The notes: generated by a model not told the origin, from the letters alone. A stretch of DNA of 64,000 nt from Flavisolibacter amylovorans (GCF_039541815.1 NZ_BAABGY010000008.1:1-64000); one strand, 5' to 3'. Shown: positions 31,658-40,642, counted from the stretch's first letter. Made by a program: numbers and translations.

Positions 31658-32797
31658 ATGGCCGCACTCTCCTTCTTACTCCATACCACCGATCCGCACT
31701 CCGCCGCCCGCGCCGGCACCATCACCACCGATCACGGGCAGATACAGACACCCATCTTCATGCCCGTGGGCACCGTCGGTTCCGTGAAGGCGCTCTCGCA
31801 GCAGCAGCTGAAGTCGGAGGTCGACCCGCACATCATCCTGGGCAATACCTACCACCTGTACCTGCGCCCGGGCATGGACACGATGGAAGCAGCCGGCGGC
31901 CTCCACCGCTTTATGAACTGGGACCGCCCCATCCTTACCGACTCGGGCGGCTACCAGGTGTTCTCGCTCGCCGGTACCCGCAAGATCACCGAGGAAGGCG
32001 TCACCTTCCGCTCGCATATCGACGGGTCGAAACACCTGTTCAGCCCCGAGCGGGTGATGGACATCGAGCGCTCCATCGGCGCCGACATCATGATGGCCTT
32101 CGACGAGTGCCCGCCCGCGCAGAGCGAATACAAGTACGCCCTCAACTCCATGAACCTCACACACCGCTGGCTCGACCGCTGCGTGGAGCGCTTCAGCAGC
32201 ACCCCGGATAAATACGGGCACACGCAAAACCTCTTCCCGATCGTGCAGGGCGCCGTTTATCATGATCTTCGTAAGGCCTCCTGTGAATACATCGCATCGA
32301 AGGGCGCGACAGGCAATGCCATTGGTGGCCTGTCGGTAGGGGAGCCCGAGCCGGTGATGTACGAGATCGCGGCCCTCTGCTGCGCCCACCTGCCCAAAGA
32401 CAAGCCCCGCTACCTCATGGGGGTGGGCACGCCCTGGAACATCCTCGAGAACATCGCGCTCGGCGTGGATATGTTCGACTGCGTGATGCCCACCCGCAAC
32501 GGCCGCAACGCGATGCTGTTCACCACGAAGGGCGTCATCAACATCGATAACAAAAAGTGGGAGCGCGACTTCTCGCCGATCGACGACGGGCTCGACTGCG
32601 AAACGTCGAATTACTACAGCAAAGCCTACCTCCGGCACCTGTTCAAATCGAAGGAGTACCTGAGCCTCACGATCGCTTCGGTCCAGAACCTTGCCTTTTA
32701 CCTGTGGCTTGTACGCGAGGCGCGCAAGCATATCCTCGCTGGCGATTTCAAAAGCTGGAAGGACGAAATGGTGCCGGTGCTGAAAACGCGTCTTTGA
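31658..32797 (+). CDS. tgt: Queuine/preQ1 tRNA-guanine transglycosylase
   Basis: Exchanges guanine-34 for the queuosine precursor in tRNAs with GUN anticodons; 379 residues, full length. D95 in LTDSGGYQVFS and the nucleophile D274 in GVDMFDCVMPTRNGRN are present, as are QGAVYHDLR and GGLSVGEPEP. The zinc site is unusual: the bacterial CxCxxC reads L312-x-C314-x-x-S317, followed by YSKAYLRHLF, so two of three cysteines are missing. ATG 31658 follows the promoter at 31642; the open frame from 31616 runs through a dispersed repeat. Confidence 0.95.
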   Translation: MAALSFLLHTTDPHSAARAGTITTDHGQIQTPIFMPVGTVGSVKALSQQQLKSEVDPHIILGNTYHLYLRPGMDTMEAAGGLHRFMNWDRPILTDSGGYQVFSLAGTRKITEEGVTFRSHIDGSKHLFSPERVMDIERSIGADIMMAFDECPPAQSEYKYALNSMNLTHRWLDRCVERFSSTPDKYGHTQNLFPIVQGAVYHDLRKASCEYIASKGATGNAIGGLSVGEPEPVMYEIAALCCAHLPKDKPRYLMGVGTPWNILENIALGVDMFDCVMPTRNGRNAMLFTTKGVINIDNKKWERDFSPIDDGLDCETSNYYSKAYLRHLFKSKEYLSLTIASVQNLAFYLWLVREARKHILAGDFKSWKDEMVPVLKTRL

Positions 32798-32852
32798 GGA
32801 GTTTTTGATTTGTTGGTTGTAACTCAGGCGATGCCTCGAGCAGGCACTGGAC

Positions 32853-33224
32853 TTACCGGACCAGGAGCAGCATGACGGTGACGATTCCCGCCACGAGCTG
32901 CAGGGCCAGCAACCGGCTATAAAAACGAAGAGGGAGGTACTCCTTGCCCAGCCCTCTCTTTAACACCCACAGGCATACAAAGAGCAACAGCGCCGGCAGC
33001 CCGATGAAGACGTTGCTATAAAACCAGCCGTAGAGCAGGAGCGCGAACAGGACCTCCAAGCCCGGATGGACCCGTTGCCACCAGGGTTCGGTAGCCGTGC
33101 ACGCGAGCGCGAGCAGCGAAACCAGGGTGGCCACCCAAAGTAGCAGGCGCAGGACCCAGGCGGCGAGCCGGAGCCGCCATGCGGCCAAGGGTTTGCTGCC
33201 CGGGTTTACGGGTGATCCTTCCAT
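32853..33224 (-). CDS. Hypothetical small membrane protein
   Basis: A 123-residue protein not recognised. It has three predicted membrane helices (about 25-44, 55-84 as one or two spans, and 105-122) and basic loops (KRGLGKEYLPLRFYSR). It lies 17 bases downstream of the DUF922-like gene on the same strand and is probably co-transcribed with it. The frame and the lack of any better overlapping frame support it as real. Confidence 0.55.
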   Translation of the reverse strand: MEGSPVNPGSKPLAAWRLRLAAWVLRLLLWVATLVSLLALACTATEPWWQRVHPGLEVLFALLLYGWFYSNVFIGLPALLLFVCLWVLKRGLGKEYLPLRFYSRLLALQLVAGIVTVMLLLVR

Positions 33225-33241
33225 GAATCGCGCGATTGATC

Positions 33242-33820
33242 CTATTGGACGATCCGTGTCGCCACCACCGGGTTGGCAAAGGCGTCAAGCGCCGCGATCC
33301 GCGTGCTGAGATCCTGGGCCCACGCAGCGGTGATGCCGCCGGCCTCATAGGTGTTCTCCTTGTCGAAGCGGTCGTGCTCGGCTTCCTCGGCCTTCATGGC
33401 GTCGTCGAACATCTTCCGCGCCTGCTGCATGTTGCGCGCCTTCTTGATGTCGCGCCGCAGCATGCGGGCATAGAGCTCGCAGATGTCGAAATGTCCCTGC
33501 TCGTGGGCCAGCGTTACCGAGTCGGTACGGTCGCGCATCCAGGAGGAGTTGCGCTTCATGCCGGCACGAATGTCGAACATGGTCTTGTCGGGCTGGGTGG
33601 CGAGGCTGATGTCGATGCTTTTGTTGATGGAGCCCCGGCGGTGGCTGCGCGCTCCCGTGGCGCTGGTGGTAACGGCCGTATCGGAGGCCTTGGGCGTGCC
33701 ATTGAAATCGGAGAATGAAAGGCGTTGGTCGGCGCGCCAGAAAAGGCGGTCGTCGGAGGAGTTCTGCGCATGGCCGGAGAGCGCGGCGCCGAATGCGAGG
33801 GCAAACAGGAGCTTTCTCAT
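33242..33820 (-). CDS. DUF922-like putative exported metalloprotease
   Basis: A 192-residue exported protein: signal peptide MRKLLFALAFGAALSGHAQ, then FWRADQRLSFSDFNG, a recurrent opening of DUF922 proteins, and TLAHEQGHFDICELYARML with an HExxH metal-binding motif. A helical region (RRDIKKARNMQQARKMFDD) follows. Such proteins are predicted zinc peptidases but none of the group is well characterised to my knowledge. ATG 33820 begins the signal peptide; an ATG eight codons earlier is less likely. Confidence 0.75.
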   Translation of the reverse strand: MRKLLFALAFGAALSGHAQNSSDDRLFWRADQRLSFSDFNGTPKASDTAVTTSATGARSHRRGSINKSIDISLATQPDKTMFDIRAGMKRNSSWMRDRTDSVTLAHEQGHFDICELYARMLRRDIKKARNMQQARKMFDDAMKAEEAEHDRFDKENTYEAGGITAAWAQDLSTRIAALDAFANPVVATRIVQ

Positions 33821-33960
33821 AATCGTGGTGTTAGCAAAGGCCACCGTACTGGTAACCCGGGTTTTGCCGAAGATAGGTATTTCCGGCGGTCCGCTGCGTG
33901 GCGCGATGCCGTAGAAGTACGGCGTGGGAGGTTGCCTCGGCGGGTTGCCGCCCCGTTGCC

Positions 33961-34647
33961 CTACTGATACCGCTCAATGAGCTTGTACCCCAGGCCCCTG
34001 ATGGTGAGGATCTCCACCGACTTGTCGGCATCCAGGTAGTTGCGCAGCCGGTTGATATACACGTTCATGGTTTTGCTGTTGAAGATATTGTCGCTGCCCC
34101 ATAGCTCCGCCAGCAGCACCTGCCGGTCTACAACGGTCGATTTTGCCTCGCACAGCCGTTTCAGTAGTTCTACTTCCTTATACGAAAGCTGGTACCGGTG
34201 CGCATCATTGGCCAGTTCCTGCGTGGACGCGTTGAGGCTGAAGGTGCCCAGCTTATAGATCTGCTGTGCGGCGCCCGTAGCCTGCCCCGCCACCCGCGCG
34301 AAAGACCGGATCCGCGCGATCAGCTCCTCCATCACGAAGGGCTTCCGGATAAAGTCATTGCAGCCCAGGTCGAAGGCCTTGACGAGGTCCTCGGTAAGCG
34401 GCTTGGCCGTCAGCATGATGATCGGCACCTCTTTGTTGACGGCCCTGATCTGCCGCACGGCGCTGAACCCGTCGCTGCCGGGCATCATGATGTCGATGAT
34501 GACGATCCTGGGATCCAGGGTGGTGAATAAGCGGTAGCCGTCGTCGCCGTTCGCAGCGTAGGAGACGTCGAAGCCATACAGCGAAAGGGTGTCTTTCAGG
34601 ATCTGGCAAAGTTCCACCTGGTCTTCAATCAATAAAAGCGGTATCAT
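33961..34647 (-). CDS. OmpR/PhoB-family response regulator
   Basis: A 228-residue regulator. The receiver (1-115) has the acidic pair in LIEDQ, phospho-acceptor in IVIIDIMMPGSDGF, T in IIMLTAK and K in FIRKPF. The C-terminal winged helix (about 130-226) has LGTFSLNASTQEL, LSYKEVELLKRL, VDRQVLLAELWG and MNVYINRLRNYL. It overlaps the upstream histidine kinase gene by four bases (ATGA), so the two form a coupled two-component pair. Target genes are unknown; the divergent TonB-type barrel gene is one candidate. Confidence 0.93.
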   Translation of the reverse strand: MIPLLLIEDQVELCQILKDTLSLYGFDVSYAANGDDGYRLFTTLDPRIVIIDIMMPGSDGFSAVRQIRAVNKEVPIIMLTAKPLTEDLVKAFDLGCNDFIRKPFVMEELIARIRSFARVAGQATGAAQQIYKLGTFSLNASTQELANDAHRYQLSYKEVELLKRLCEAKSTVVDRQVLLAELWGSDNIFNSKTMNVYINRLRNYLDADKSVEILTIRGLGYKLIERYQ

Positions 34648-36017
34648 GCGTTCCTGGGTAGGGTTATGGTAAATTCTGTTCCGGACTGCGGCTTCGAGTG
34701 CACCGTTATGGTACCCGAATGCTTCTTAATGATGCTGCTGACATAATACAAGCCGAGCCCGAAGCCCTTTACGGCGTGGGCATCGCCTTGTGGCACGCGG
34801 AAGAACTTTTCGAATATGTTCTTCAGAAACTGCGGCGGTATGCCCATGCCGTTGTCGCGTATCCGGATGACGCAGTCGCGGTCCTTCTCAGCAAGATCGA
34901 TCTCAATATCCACAGCATCGTGGGAATACTTGACGGCATTGTCTATAATGTTATGAAAGGCGGTTTCGAGATGGAGCCGGTCGCCGGGTATCACGATGGG
35001 CCCCTCGCCCGTGAGGCGGAAGTGCGTGGGCTTTGCCTGCAGCACCGTGTGGCTTTGCACGAGGTCGCCGAAAAGGCGGTGCAGGTCGATCGGCTCTTTC
35101 TTCAACGTAAAGCCCGCGAGGTCCTGTACTGCAGATTCGAGGATCCGCTCCACGAATTCGTTGAGCAGGTGCAGCTGTCGCTTGCTGGTCTGGAGGTAGA
35201 AGGAGGTGCGCTCCGTAGGTGCGATGTGGTGCCCGAGTGCGTCGAGGCCCGCCGAGGCGATCGTGATCGGCGTTTTCATCTCGTGGGTGATGTTGTTGAT
35301 GAAGTCCGTCTTGACCTCGTTGATCCTTTTTTGCCGCCGGATGGTCTTGTACACGAAGAGGAGGGCTCCATTGCTGATGGCCAGTATAAATACGAATGCG
35401 AGCATCGGCCAGAGCAGATCGTCCCAATAGAATGCGCGGTCGTATTTGAATTCGGCGAAGAGCAGGGAGTTGGGCGAAAAGAAGATGCGCACGGGACGGG
35501 TGGCATAGTCGTATTCCTTTCTTCGTTTGCCGCCCCAGGGATCCCGGCTTTGCGAAGCGCCGTTTCTGGCGGCAGCCACCGATAGCGTATCAAGCCGGTG
35601 CTCCGAGCGCACGTTGCCGGAATCAAGCGCCCTGCGGTACAGGCGGTCGAAGAAGGCAAGGTCCAGTGATTGGAAGCTCGACCGGTCGAGGATCGGTTCC
35701 AGGGCACTCGGCTCTACCCTCCGCGCATGGATCGGGGAGAGGGGCGCGCTTATGTCCAGATGCTGGGTGTCGCGCCGTGCCACCCGGATCTCTTTGGCGG
35801 AATACACCACAAATGCGTGCCTCGGCTTTGATGCGCTGTCCATTCCCTTCAGCTTATGGTATTGCGTGAGCGTAGAGAGCAGGGCGCTCGTGCAGGCGAT
35901 GTTGAACTTTGCCTTTGTATCCGCAAAGCGCTCGACGATCAGGTAGATGCCCACCGCATTGAAAAAAAGAAAAAAGAGGAAAATGAAAAAGGTGGCAACC
36001 CGCGCAGAAGTTTTCAT
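34644..36017 (-). CDS. Sensor histidine kinase
   Basis: A 457-residue membrane kinase, partner of the OmpR-type regulator. Two membrane helices (VATFFIFLFFLFFNAVGIYLI near the start and a second near residue 230, LLWPMLAFVFILAISNGALL) enclose a periplasmic sensor of about 190 residues. The HisKA helix has the phospho-acceptor in NNITHEMKTPITIA. The ATP domain has the N box HNIIDNAVKYS, G1 IRDNGMGIP, F box and G2 VKGFGLGLYYVSSI. ATG 36017 precedes the first membrane helix; the frame is open to 36125. Confidence 0.93.
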   Translation of the reverse strand: MKTSARVATFFIFLFFLFFNAVGIYLIVERFADTKAKFNIACTSALLSTLTQYHKLKGMDSASKPRHAFVVYSAKEIRVARRDTQHLDISAPLSPIHARRVEPSALEPILDRSSFQSLDLAFFDRLYRRALDSGNVRSEHRLDTLSVAAARNGASQSRDPWGGKRRKEYDYATRPVRIFFSPNSLLFAEFKYDRAFYWDDLLWPMLAFVFILAISNGALLFVYKTIRRQKRINEVKTDFINNITHEMKTPITIASAGLDALGHHIAPTERTSFYLQTSKRQLHLLNEFVERILESAVQDLAGFTLKKEPIDLHRLFGDLVQSHTVLQAKPTHFRLTGEGPIVIPGDRLHLETAFHNIIDNAVKYSHDAVDIEIDLAEKDRDCVIRIRDNGMGIPPQFLKNIFEKFFRVPQGDAHAVKGFGLGLYYVSSIIKKHSGTITVHSKPQSGTEFTITLPRNA

Positions 36018-36368
36018 CCGGTGCAATTGAGTGGGGTAAGATACAGTGTATGGGAGCACATTACCAACCATTATTACACGAGCGACACCAGAAGTCGTCT
36101 CTCCATCGAGCCCTCCGATTTCCATCGTGACGCCTCACGACATCGCAGGGAGACCGTTATTTAAAGAAAGCTTCTGAAATCCTGGAAGCCAGTTCCGGTC
36201 GCTGTCTCCGCACGCCGGCCGTCCTTCAATCAGCGATCCTTTGGCCCTGCGGCAGACCACCTATCCTACATTTATTTTCATTTATCTTAATTAAGGTGGG
36301 TTAGCCATCGCTTCGCATAGCACACCCTTGTTTTGTTCTTCCGCAACACATCAAAACGCATCTCACAT
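36018..36368. other. Intergenic region with repeat copy B and AT-rich segment
   Basis: No gene is seen. It carries copy B of the diverged repeat (36089-36180) and an AT-rich stretch with TTATCTTAATTAAGG (36280-36296), a plausible promoter or regulator site for the divergent kinase and TonB-type genes. No clean TAnnTTTG was found. Confidence 0.5.
36089..36180 (+). repeat. Diverged dispersed repeat, copy B
   Basis: Shares GAAG.CGTCTC, TTTCCATCGTGA, CTCACGA and GACC.TTATT blocks with 15921-16063 in the same order, but lacks the middle 50 bases of copy A. Confidence 0.55.
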
Positions 36369-38771
36369 ATGAAGAACAAAATGGTCTGCAACAAAGGGTT
36401 ACTACTGGTATGTTTTCTCGCTTTTTTTCTCTGCGGCAATGCGCAGGAGTTTACCGTCAAAGGCAAGCTGGTAGACAGCGCCTCGACGAAGCCGGTCGCT
36501 TTTGCGACGGTCAATTTCCAGGAGCCCGTCAAGAAGATCTCCCGGACGGTGCTTTCGGATGCGGGCGGCTCGTATCAAAGCAGCCTGCCTCCCGGTCAGT
36601 ATGTGCTGCGCATCACGCACAGCAGCTTCCGGAAGAAGGGCCGGCCCTTCAAAGTGGAAGGCAAGGAGGTAGACCTCGGCACGACGCCGCTGGTGCCCTT
36701 GGTGAAGAGCCTGGCCGAGGTCACCGTTACGGCGCGGAAGCCGCTGGTGGAGCAGCAGGCCGACCGGTTGATCTATAACGTGGAAGAAGATCCGGCCGCA
36801 CAATCGGAGTCGGCCAGCGACCTCCTGCGGAAGACACCCTATGTGAACGTGGACGGCGACGGCACGATCCAGGTGAACGGGCAGGCGAATTTCCGGGTGT
36901 TGCTTGATGGGCGGGAGACTGCCCTGTTCTCCCAGAATGTAAAGGAGGCGCTGAAGGCCTTCCCGGGCGCCAGCATCGCACGCATCGAGGTCATCACGTC
37001 GCCTTCGGCCAAGTACGATGCGGAAGGCGTGGGCGGCATCATCAACATCATCACCAAAAAGAAGCTTGCCGGCTACAGCGGTACGGTGAACGCCAGCAGG
37101 AACGCCATCGGCCACCGGTCGGCCGGGCTGAACGTGAGCCTGAAGACCGGCAAGCTGGGCGTGTCGGGCATCTACAGCCTCAACGGAAACAACAACTTCC
37201 GTACGTACATGCGTTCGGTAACAACGCCCCGTCAGCCGGTCGCCTTCAGCAGGAGGGAAGTGAACGGGCCGCGGGTGGCCGACTTTTTCTTTCACCAGGG
37301 TAACCTCGAGCTGAGCTACGACCTCGACAGTACAAATACGGTGGTGGCGTATGGCAATATGGGCCGCCACCGCAACGAGTTCGCGAACGACCAGAACATC
37401 TACACCCTGTTCGCCAACGGCAACTCCGACAGCAGCCCCTTTCCCCTGCACACAACGATGACGATGCCCACGTACGGCTTTGGAACCGACTTTATCCGCA
37501 AGTATAAAAAGAAGCCCCAGAAGGAGCTCAGCTTCCGCTTCAATGCAGTGTTCAATACCAACCGCTCGCTCACCAACAGCCAGCAGGAGTTCGGCGCGTC
37601 GGAGCGGTTCATCCAGAACGACAACGAGGCGTTCAACCGGGAGTATACGCTGCAGCTGGATTACACCGAGCCGCTGAGCAAGACGGCCCGCCTGGAAACA
37701 GGGATCAAGACGATCCTGCGCGAGGCCTATTCGGATTTCGAAAGCCAGGTGAAGTTTGATAAGGGGAGCCCCTACCAGGTAGACCCGGCCAACAGCGAGC
37801 GGTTCTCCTACGACCAGGACGTCTATGGCGGGTATGTGACCCTCAACAAGGCGATCGGTACGTTCAATGCCCGCACGGGACTGCGGGTGGAGCATACCGA
37901 GGTCCGCGGCGATTTCACCACCACGCAAACGGCGGTACGGCAGTCGTACACCAACTTCATCCCCAACGTGCTGCTCAGCAAGCAGTTCAGCAAGACCATG
38001 AACTCCAACTTCACGTATTCGCTGCGCCTCGGCCGGCCTTCGATCAACAACCTGAACCCGTTCGTGAACAACAGCGATTCGCTGTTCCGCAGCTACGGCA
38101 ACCCGAACCTCGGCCCCCAGTATACCCATAGCTTCGCCTGGCAGAACCGCTTCTTCAAAGGCAAGAAGTTCCTCTCTATCCAGACGGGCTACAACTTCGC
38201 GAACAACCTCATCATCCAGAACCCGACCTTCGACGCGGCCACGGGTATCACCTCGGTCACCGGTGCCAATGCGGGGCAGCTCCGCGAGTTTACCCTCGGC
38301 TTTGTGTCGAACCTGCCGGTGGGCCCCAGGTGGAACATCGCGCTCAATGCCACCGGCCGCTTTGCCAAGGTGCGCAACCGGCTGCAGACCGCCTGGACCG
38401 GGTCTACCGCGGGCAACGTCAACGCCAACATCACCTGGAAGGCTTCGCCGCTCTTCACGATCACGTCCAACGGCGGTTATTTCATGCCCCTGCGGATGCC
38501 CAATACGACGTTCCCCGACAACTATTTCTATGGCTTCAACTTCATTCAAAAGCTGCTGAAGGAAAAGCTCACCGTTACGGCAAGCGCCACTAATTTCTTC
38601 GAGGGGGAGCGGCGGATGCGCTCCTTCACCGAAACCGCGAGCTTCTACACAGAGAATGTGAACTACGCGCCGTTCCGGAACTTCGGGCTGGCAGTGGCCT
38701 ACAGCTTCGGCAAGCTGAAGGAAAACGTGTCGAAGAAGAAGGGTGTGGAGAACGACGACCAGGTGCAATAA
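36369..38771 (+). CDS. TonB-receptor-like outer-membrane beta-barrel protein
   Basis: An 800-residue outer-membrane protein of the CarboxypepD_reg plus OMP_b-brl type. The signal peptide (GLLLVCFLAFFLCGNAQ) leads to a carboxypeptidase-regulatory-like beta domain (EFTVKGKLVDSASTKPVAFATVNF). A plug-like domain follows, with LAEVTVTARKPLVEQQADRLIYNV, VNGQANFRVLLDGRE and SAKYDAEGVGGIINIITKK, and then a long barrel (from about residue 250). No SusD partner follows, so it is not a standard polysaccharide-utilisation pair. Substrate unknown. A kinase/regulator pair is encoded divergently upstream. Confidence 0.88.
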   Translation: MKNKMVCNKGLLLVCFLAFFLCGNAQEFTVKGKLVDSASTKPVAFATVNFQEPVKKISRTVLSDAGGSYQSSLPPGQYVLRITHSSFRKKGRPFKVEGKEVDLGTTPLVPLVKSLAEVTVTARKPLVEQQADRLIYNVEEDPAAQSESASDLLRKTPYVNVDGDGTIQVNGQANFRVLLDGRETALFSQNVKEALKAFPGASIARIEVITSPSAKYDAEGVGGIINIITKKKLAGYSGTVNASRNAIGHRSAGLNVSLKTGKLGVSGIYSLNGNNNFRTYMRSVTTPRQPVAFSRREVNGPRVADFFFHQGNLELSYDLDSTNTVVAYGNMGRHRNEFANDQNIYTLFANGNSDSSPFPLHTTMTMPTYGFGTDFIRKYKKKPQKELSFRFNAVFNTNRSLTNSQQEFGASERFIQNDNEAFNREYTLQLDYTEPLSKTARLETGIKTILREAYSDFESQVKFDKGSPYQVDPANSERFSYDQDVYGGYVTLNKAIGTFNARTGLRVEHTEVRGDFTTTQTAVRQSYTNFIPNVLLSKQFSKTMNSNFTYSLRLGRPSINNLNPFVNNSDSLFRSYGNPNLGPQYTHSFAWQNRFFKGKKFLSIQTGYNFANNLIIQNPTFDAATGITSVTGANAGQLREFTLGFVSNLPVGPRWNIALNATGRFAKVRNRLQTAWTGSTAGNVNANITWKASPLFTITSNGGYFMPLRMPNTTFPDNYFYGFNFIQKLLKEKLTVTASATNFFEGERRMRSFTETASFYTENVNYAPFRNFGLAVAYSFGKLKENVSKKKGVENDDQVQ

Positions 38772-38803
38772 GGATCAGACGTGCTGACCCGGCCGCAATT
38801 GGT

Positions 38804-39619
38804 TTACCGGCCCCTCTTTGCGAGGGGCTTTTTTCGTAGCGATACAACACCCGCTCCCCCGTGCATGGGGGCGGGTCGGGCCTTTTGGCGGAGCATTGGC
38901 TCCCCTGTTTCCCGGTGACCCTCCTGCGACGGAAAATCGAAGTTGCCCCAATGCAAATGCGCGTTGTCGGCATGTGGGCCAAGGTAGCGCAACTGGTCGC
39001 ACCCGATCATAAATCGTTGCTCCGCGGTTTCTTCTACCGGAGGTGATGGCCGGTCGAGGGTGATCGTACACCGGTCGCCTTTCTCGTATCGCGTATAGAT
39101 CCCGTAGTAATGAAGCGGGTCGTCCTTGTCGGGCCAGACCGTAAAGCGCTGTAACACGGGGTGGTCGGGTCCGCAGATGCAGTGGTCGGGGACGTCGAGT
39201 ACCGCCCTTCCCGCGGAGTCTGTATTCACTTTTTCTTTGCTGAACGAACCCGAGCACGAGTAGCTCACCTGCGCGTTTCGTGCCGGTGCGCCGTCGCGGT
39301 AGCGGACCGGGACCTGCATTTGGCGGGATTCCGGGTCGCCCGAAGCATACATCTCCGTTACAACCTGGTATTGTCCCCGCCTGTAACGCAGGATCAGCGT
39401 GTCGCCGCGGGTAGTCCAGGCGCCCAGGTATTGGAACCAGAACCAGCAACTCGAGGATCGCATGTCGTTGAAGTAAAAGGTTCCGTCCGCCAACAGGTCT
39501 AGGGTGACGCAGTTTTCGCGCCGGCCGGCGCGTCCGGGTTGCGTATAGTCGCCGGCAGGCAGCTGCGCCTGCGCGTGCCGCGAGGAAAGGAGCAGGAGCG
39601 TGAAGAGCAGGATCCGCAT
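38804..39619 (-). CDS. Hypothetical exported protein
   Basis: A 271-residue exported protein of unknown function. The signal peptide MRILLFTLLLLSSRHAQA is followed by a domain with DLLADGTFYFNDM, YLGAWTTRGDTLILRYRRG and a carboxypeptidase-regulatory-like segment (VPVRYRDGAPARNAQVSYS, then DSAGRAVLDV). Its last residues (KKPLAKRGR) are encoded by the stem-loop that serves as terminator for the opposite gene. Convergent with the TonB-type gene; the stops are 33 bases apart. Confidence 0.6.
   Translation of the reverse strand: MRILLFTLLLLSSRHAQAQLPAGDYTQPGRAGRRENCVTLDLLADGTFYFNDMRSSSCWFWFQYLGAWTTRGDTLILRYRRGQYQVVTEMYASGDPESRQMQVPVRYRDGAPARNAQVSYSCSGSFSKEKVNTDSAGRAVLDVPDHCICGPDHPVLQRFTVWPDKDDPLHYYGIYTRYEKGDRCTITLDRPSPPVEETAEQRFMIGCDQLRYLGPHADNAHLHWGNFDFPSQEGHRETGEPMLRQKARPAPMHGGAGVVSLRKKPLAKRGR
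38810..38834 (+). terminator. Intrinsic terminator overlapping a convergent coding end
   Basis: Stem GCCCCTC (38810-38816) with GAGGGGC (38822-38828), followed by TTTTTT. It ends the TonB-type gene and lies inside the last codons of the minus-strand gene. Confidence 0.8.
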
Positions 39620-39758
39620 GGGTTTTGGTGGGCGTTCGGCGCCGGTTCACCAACGCCGCCCCTATTGAAAAATTGTGTCGGGCTCCCGTACCGCCCTGAC
39701 TTTCGCTTCCTATCTTGTAGGTGTGTCGCCCGTGCTTACCCCAAAAAGTCTCCGCAGC

Positions 39759-40190
39759 ATGGCCCTGCATTACTGGGTCCTGGTGGTGCTGCTTGCCGGC
39801 TGGGTGGTGTACCGCGAGGGCGTGCGCGACCGCGATGCCCGTATTTCTACGACCGGCGTGGTGGCGCAGCAGCTCGTGGTGCGCGACGGGAGCGCACAGC
39901 GGCAGCGGCCCCTGTTCCGCTACGCGGTGGGCGCCGATACCTTCCATTCGGTGGCGCCCAATTCGGACCAGCCCGCAGGCGCGCGGGTGGTGCTGCTCGT
40001 GAACCCGGACTACGAATGGGACATCGAAGTGTACGACCACCGCTTCTGGATCGCCCGCGGCTTTTCGTCTTTTCCCGTGCTCCTGTTCGGCGGACTCGCC
40101 TTTACGGTGCTGCTCCTGCATGCACGCATGCTCGCGCGGCGGGAGGCGCTGCTGGAGCGGTATGGCGAGGAAGGGGATGTTGAATATTGA
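39759..40190 (+). CDS. DUF3592-like membrane protein
   Basis: A 143-residue protein with one N-terminal helix (LHYWVLVVLLAGWVVY) and one C-terminal helix (FPVLLFGGLAFTVLLLHARML) around a beta domain of about 75 residues containing ISTTGVVAQQLVV, LFRYAVGADTFHSVAP and RVVLLVNPDYEWDIEVYD. This two-helix-plus-beta layout is that of DUF3592 proteins, whose function is unknown. ATG 39759 is preferred to an open GTG extension from 39675. Confidence 0.6.
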   Translation: MALHYWVLVVLLAGWVVYREGVRDRDARISTTGVVAQQLVVRDGSAQRQRPLFRYAVGADTFHSVAPNSDQPAGARVVLLVNPDYEWDIEVYDHRFWIARGFSSFPVLLFGGLAFTVLLLHARMLARREALLERYGEEGDVEY

Positions 40191-40285
40191 ATAGCGAACA
40201 GGGAATATCGAGTGTCGAACAGGGAATAAGGAACAGGGAATAAGGAACACGGAATAAAGAACAGGGAACAAGAGAATATTGAATG
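40183..40285 (+). repeat. GAACAGGGAATAAGGAACA wobbly tandem array
   Basis: About nine imperfect units of 11-15 bases following the DUF3592-like gene. The same units are found inside the E2 coding region (27851-27892 and 28274-28315). Confidence 0.75.
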
Positions 40286-40357
40286 GTGAAGTGACGTCCT
40301 GCACCGCTCTGCCGGGCAGCGTCAAGATGATCGGCAAATTATTAGAGAAGGAACGCA

Positions 40358-40373
40358 CCCCGAAGCTTCGGGG
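40358..40373. repeat. Dispersed palindrome CCCCGAAGCTTCGGGG
   Basis: Identical to 268-283. Confidence 0.75.
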
Positions 40374-40626
40374 GGTACGGATTCGATCGGAATGACGCAG
40401 ATGATCGTTTACAGTCAGTTTGTTTCCGCGGTCGTAGTGCCCCTGCTGGTGAGCTCTTTTGGTACGATACGGTATACTGCTCAGAAACGACTTCTTACCA
40501 ATAGGCGAATTGACCAATAGACATTCTTCCCTGCTGCGCGGATCGTACCCAGGATCCTTTCGTTGCGACGGTATCCCTGGTCGGTTTCAGATATGCAGCA
40601 TCCGCGCTCATCGAATCAATCATCTA

Positions 40627-40642
40627 CCCCGAAGCTTTGGGG
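40627..40642. repeat. Dispersed palindrome, one-base variant
   Basis: Identical to the variant at 359-374. Confidence 0.7.

Noticed and set aside
31579..32211. + strand frame starting MTEPQSKG across the tgt start
   Set aside because: Translates the dispersed repeat and then an out-of-frame part of tgt.
36402..38768. 788-codon minus-strand frame across the TonB-type gene
   Set aside because: Antisense shadow without any family motif.
38775..40517. 580-codon minus-strand frame through repeats and two small genes
   Set aside because: Runs through repeat arrays and a terminator; overlaps better supported genes in other frames.
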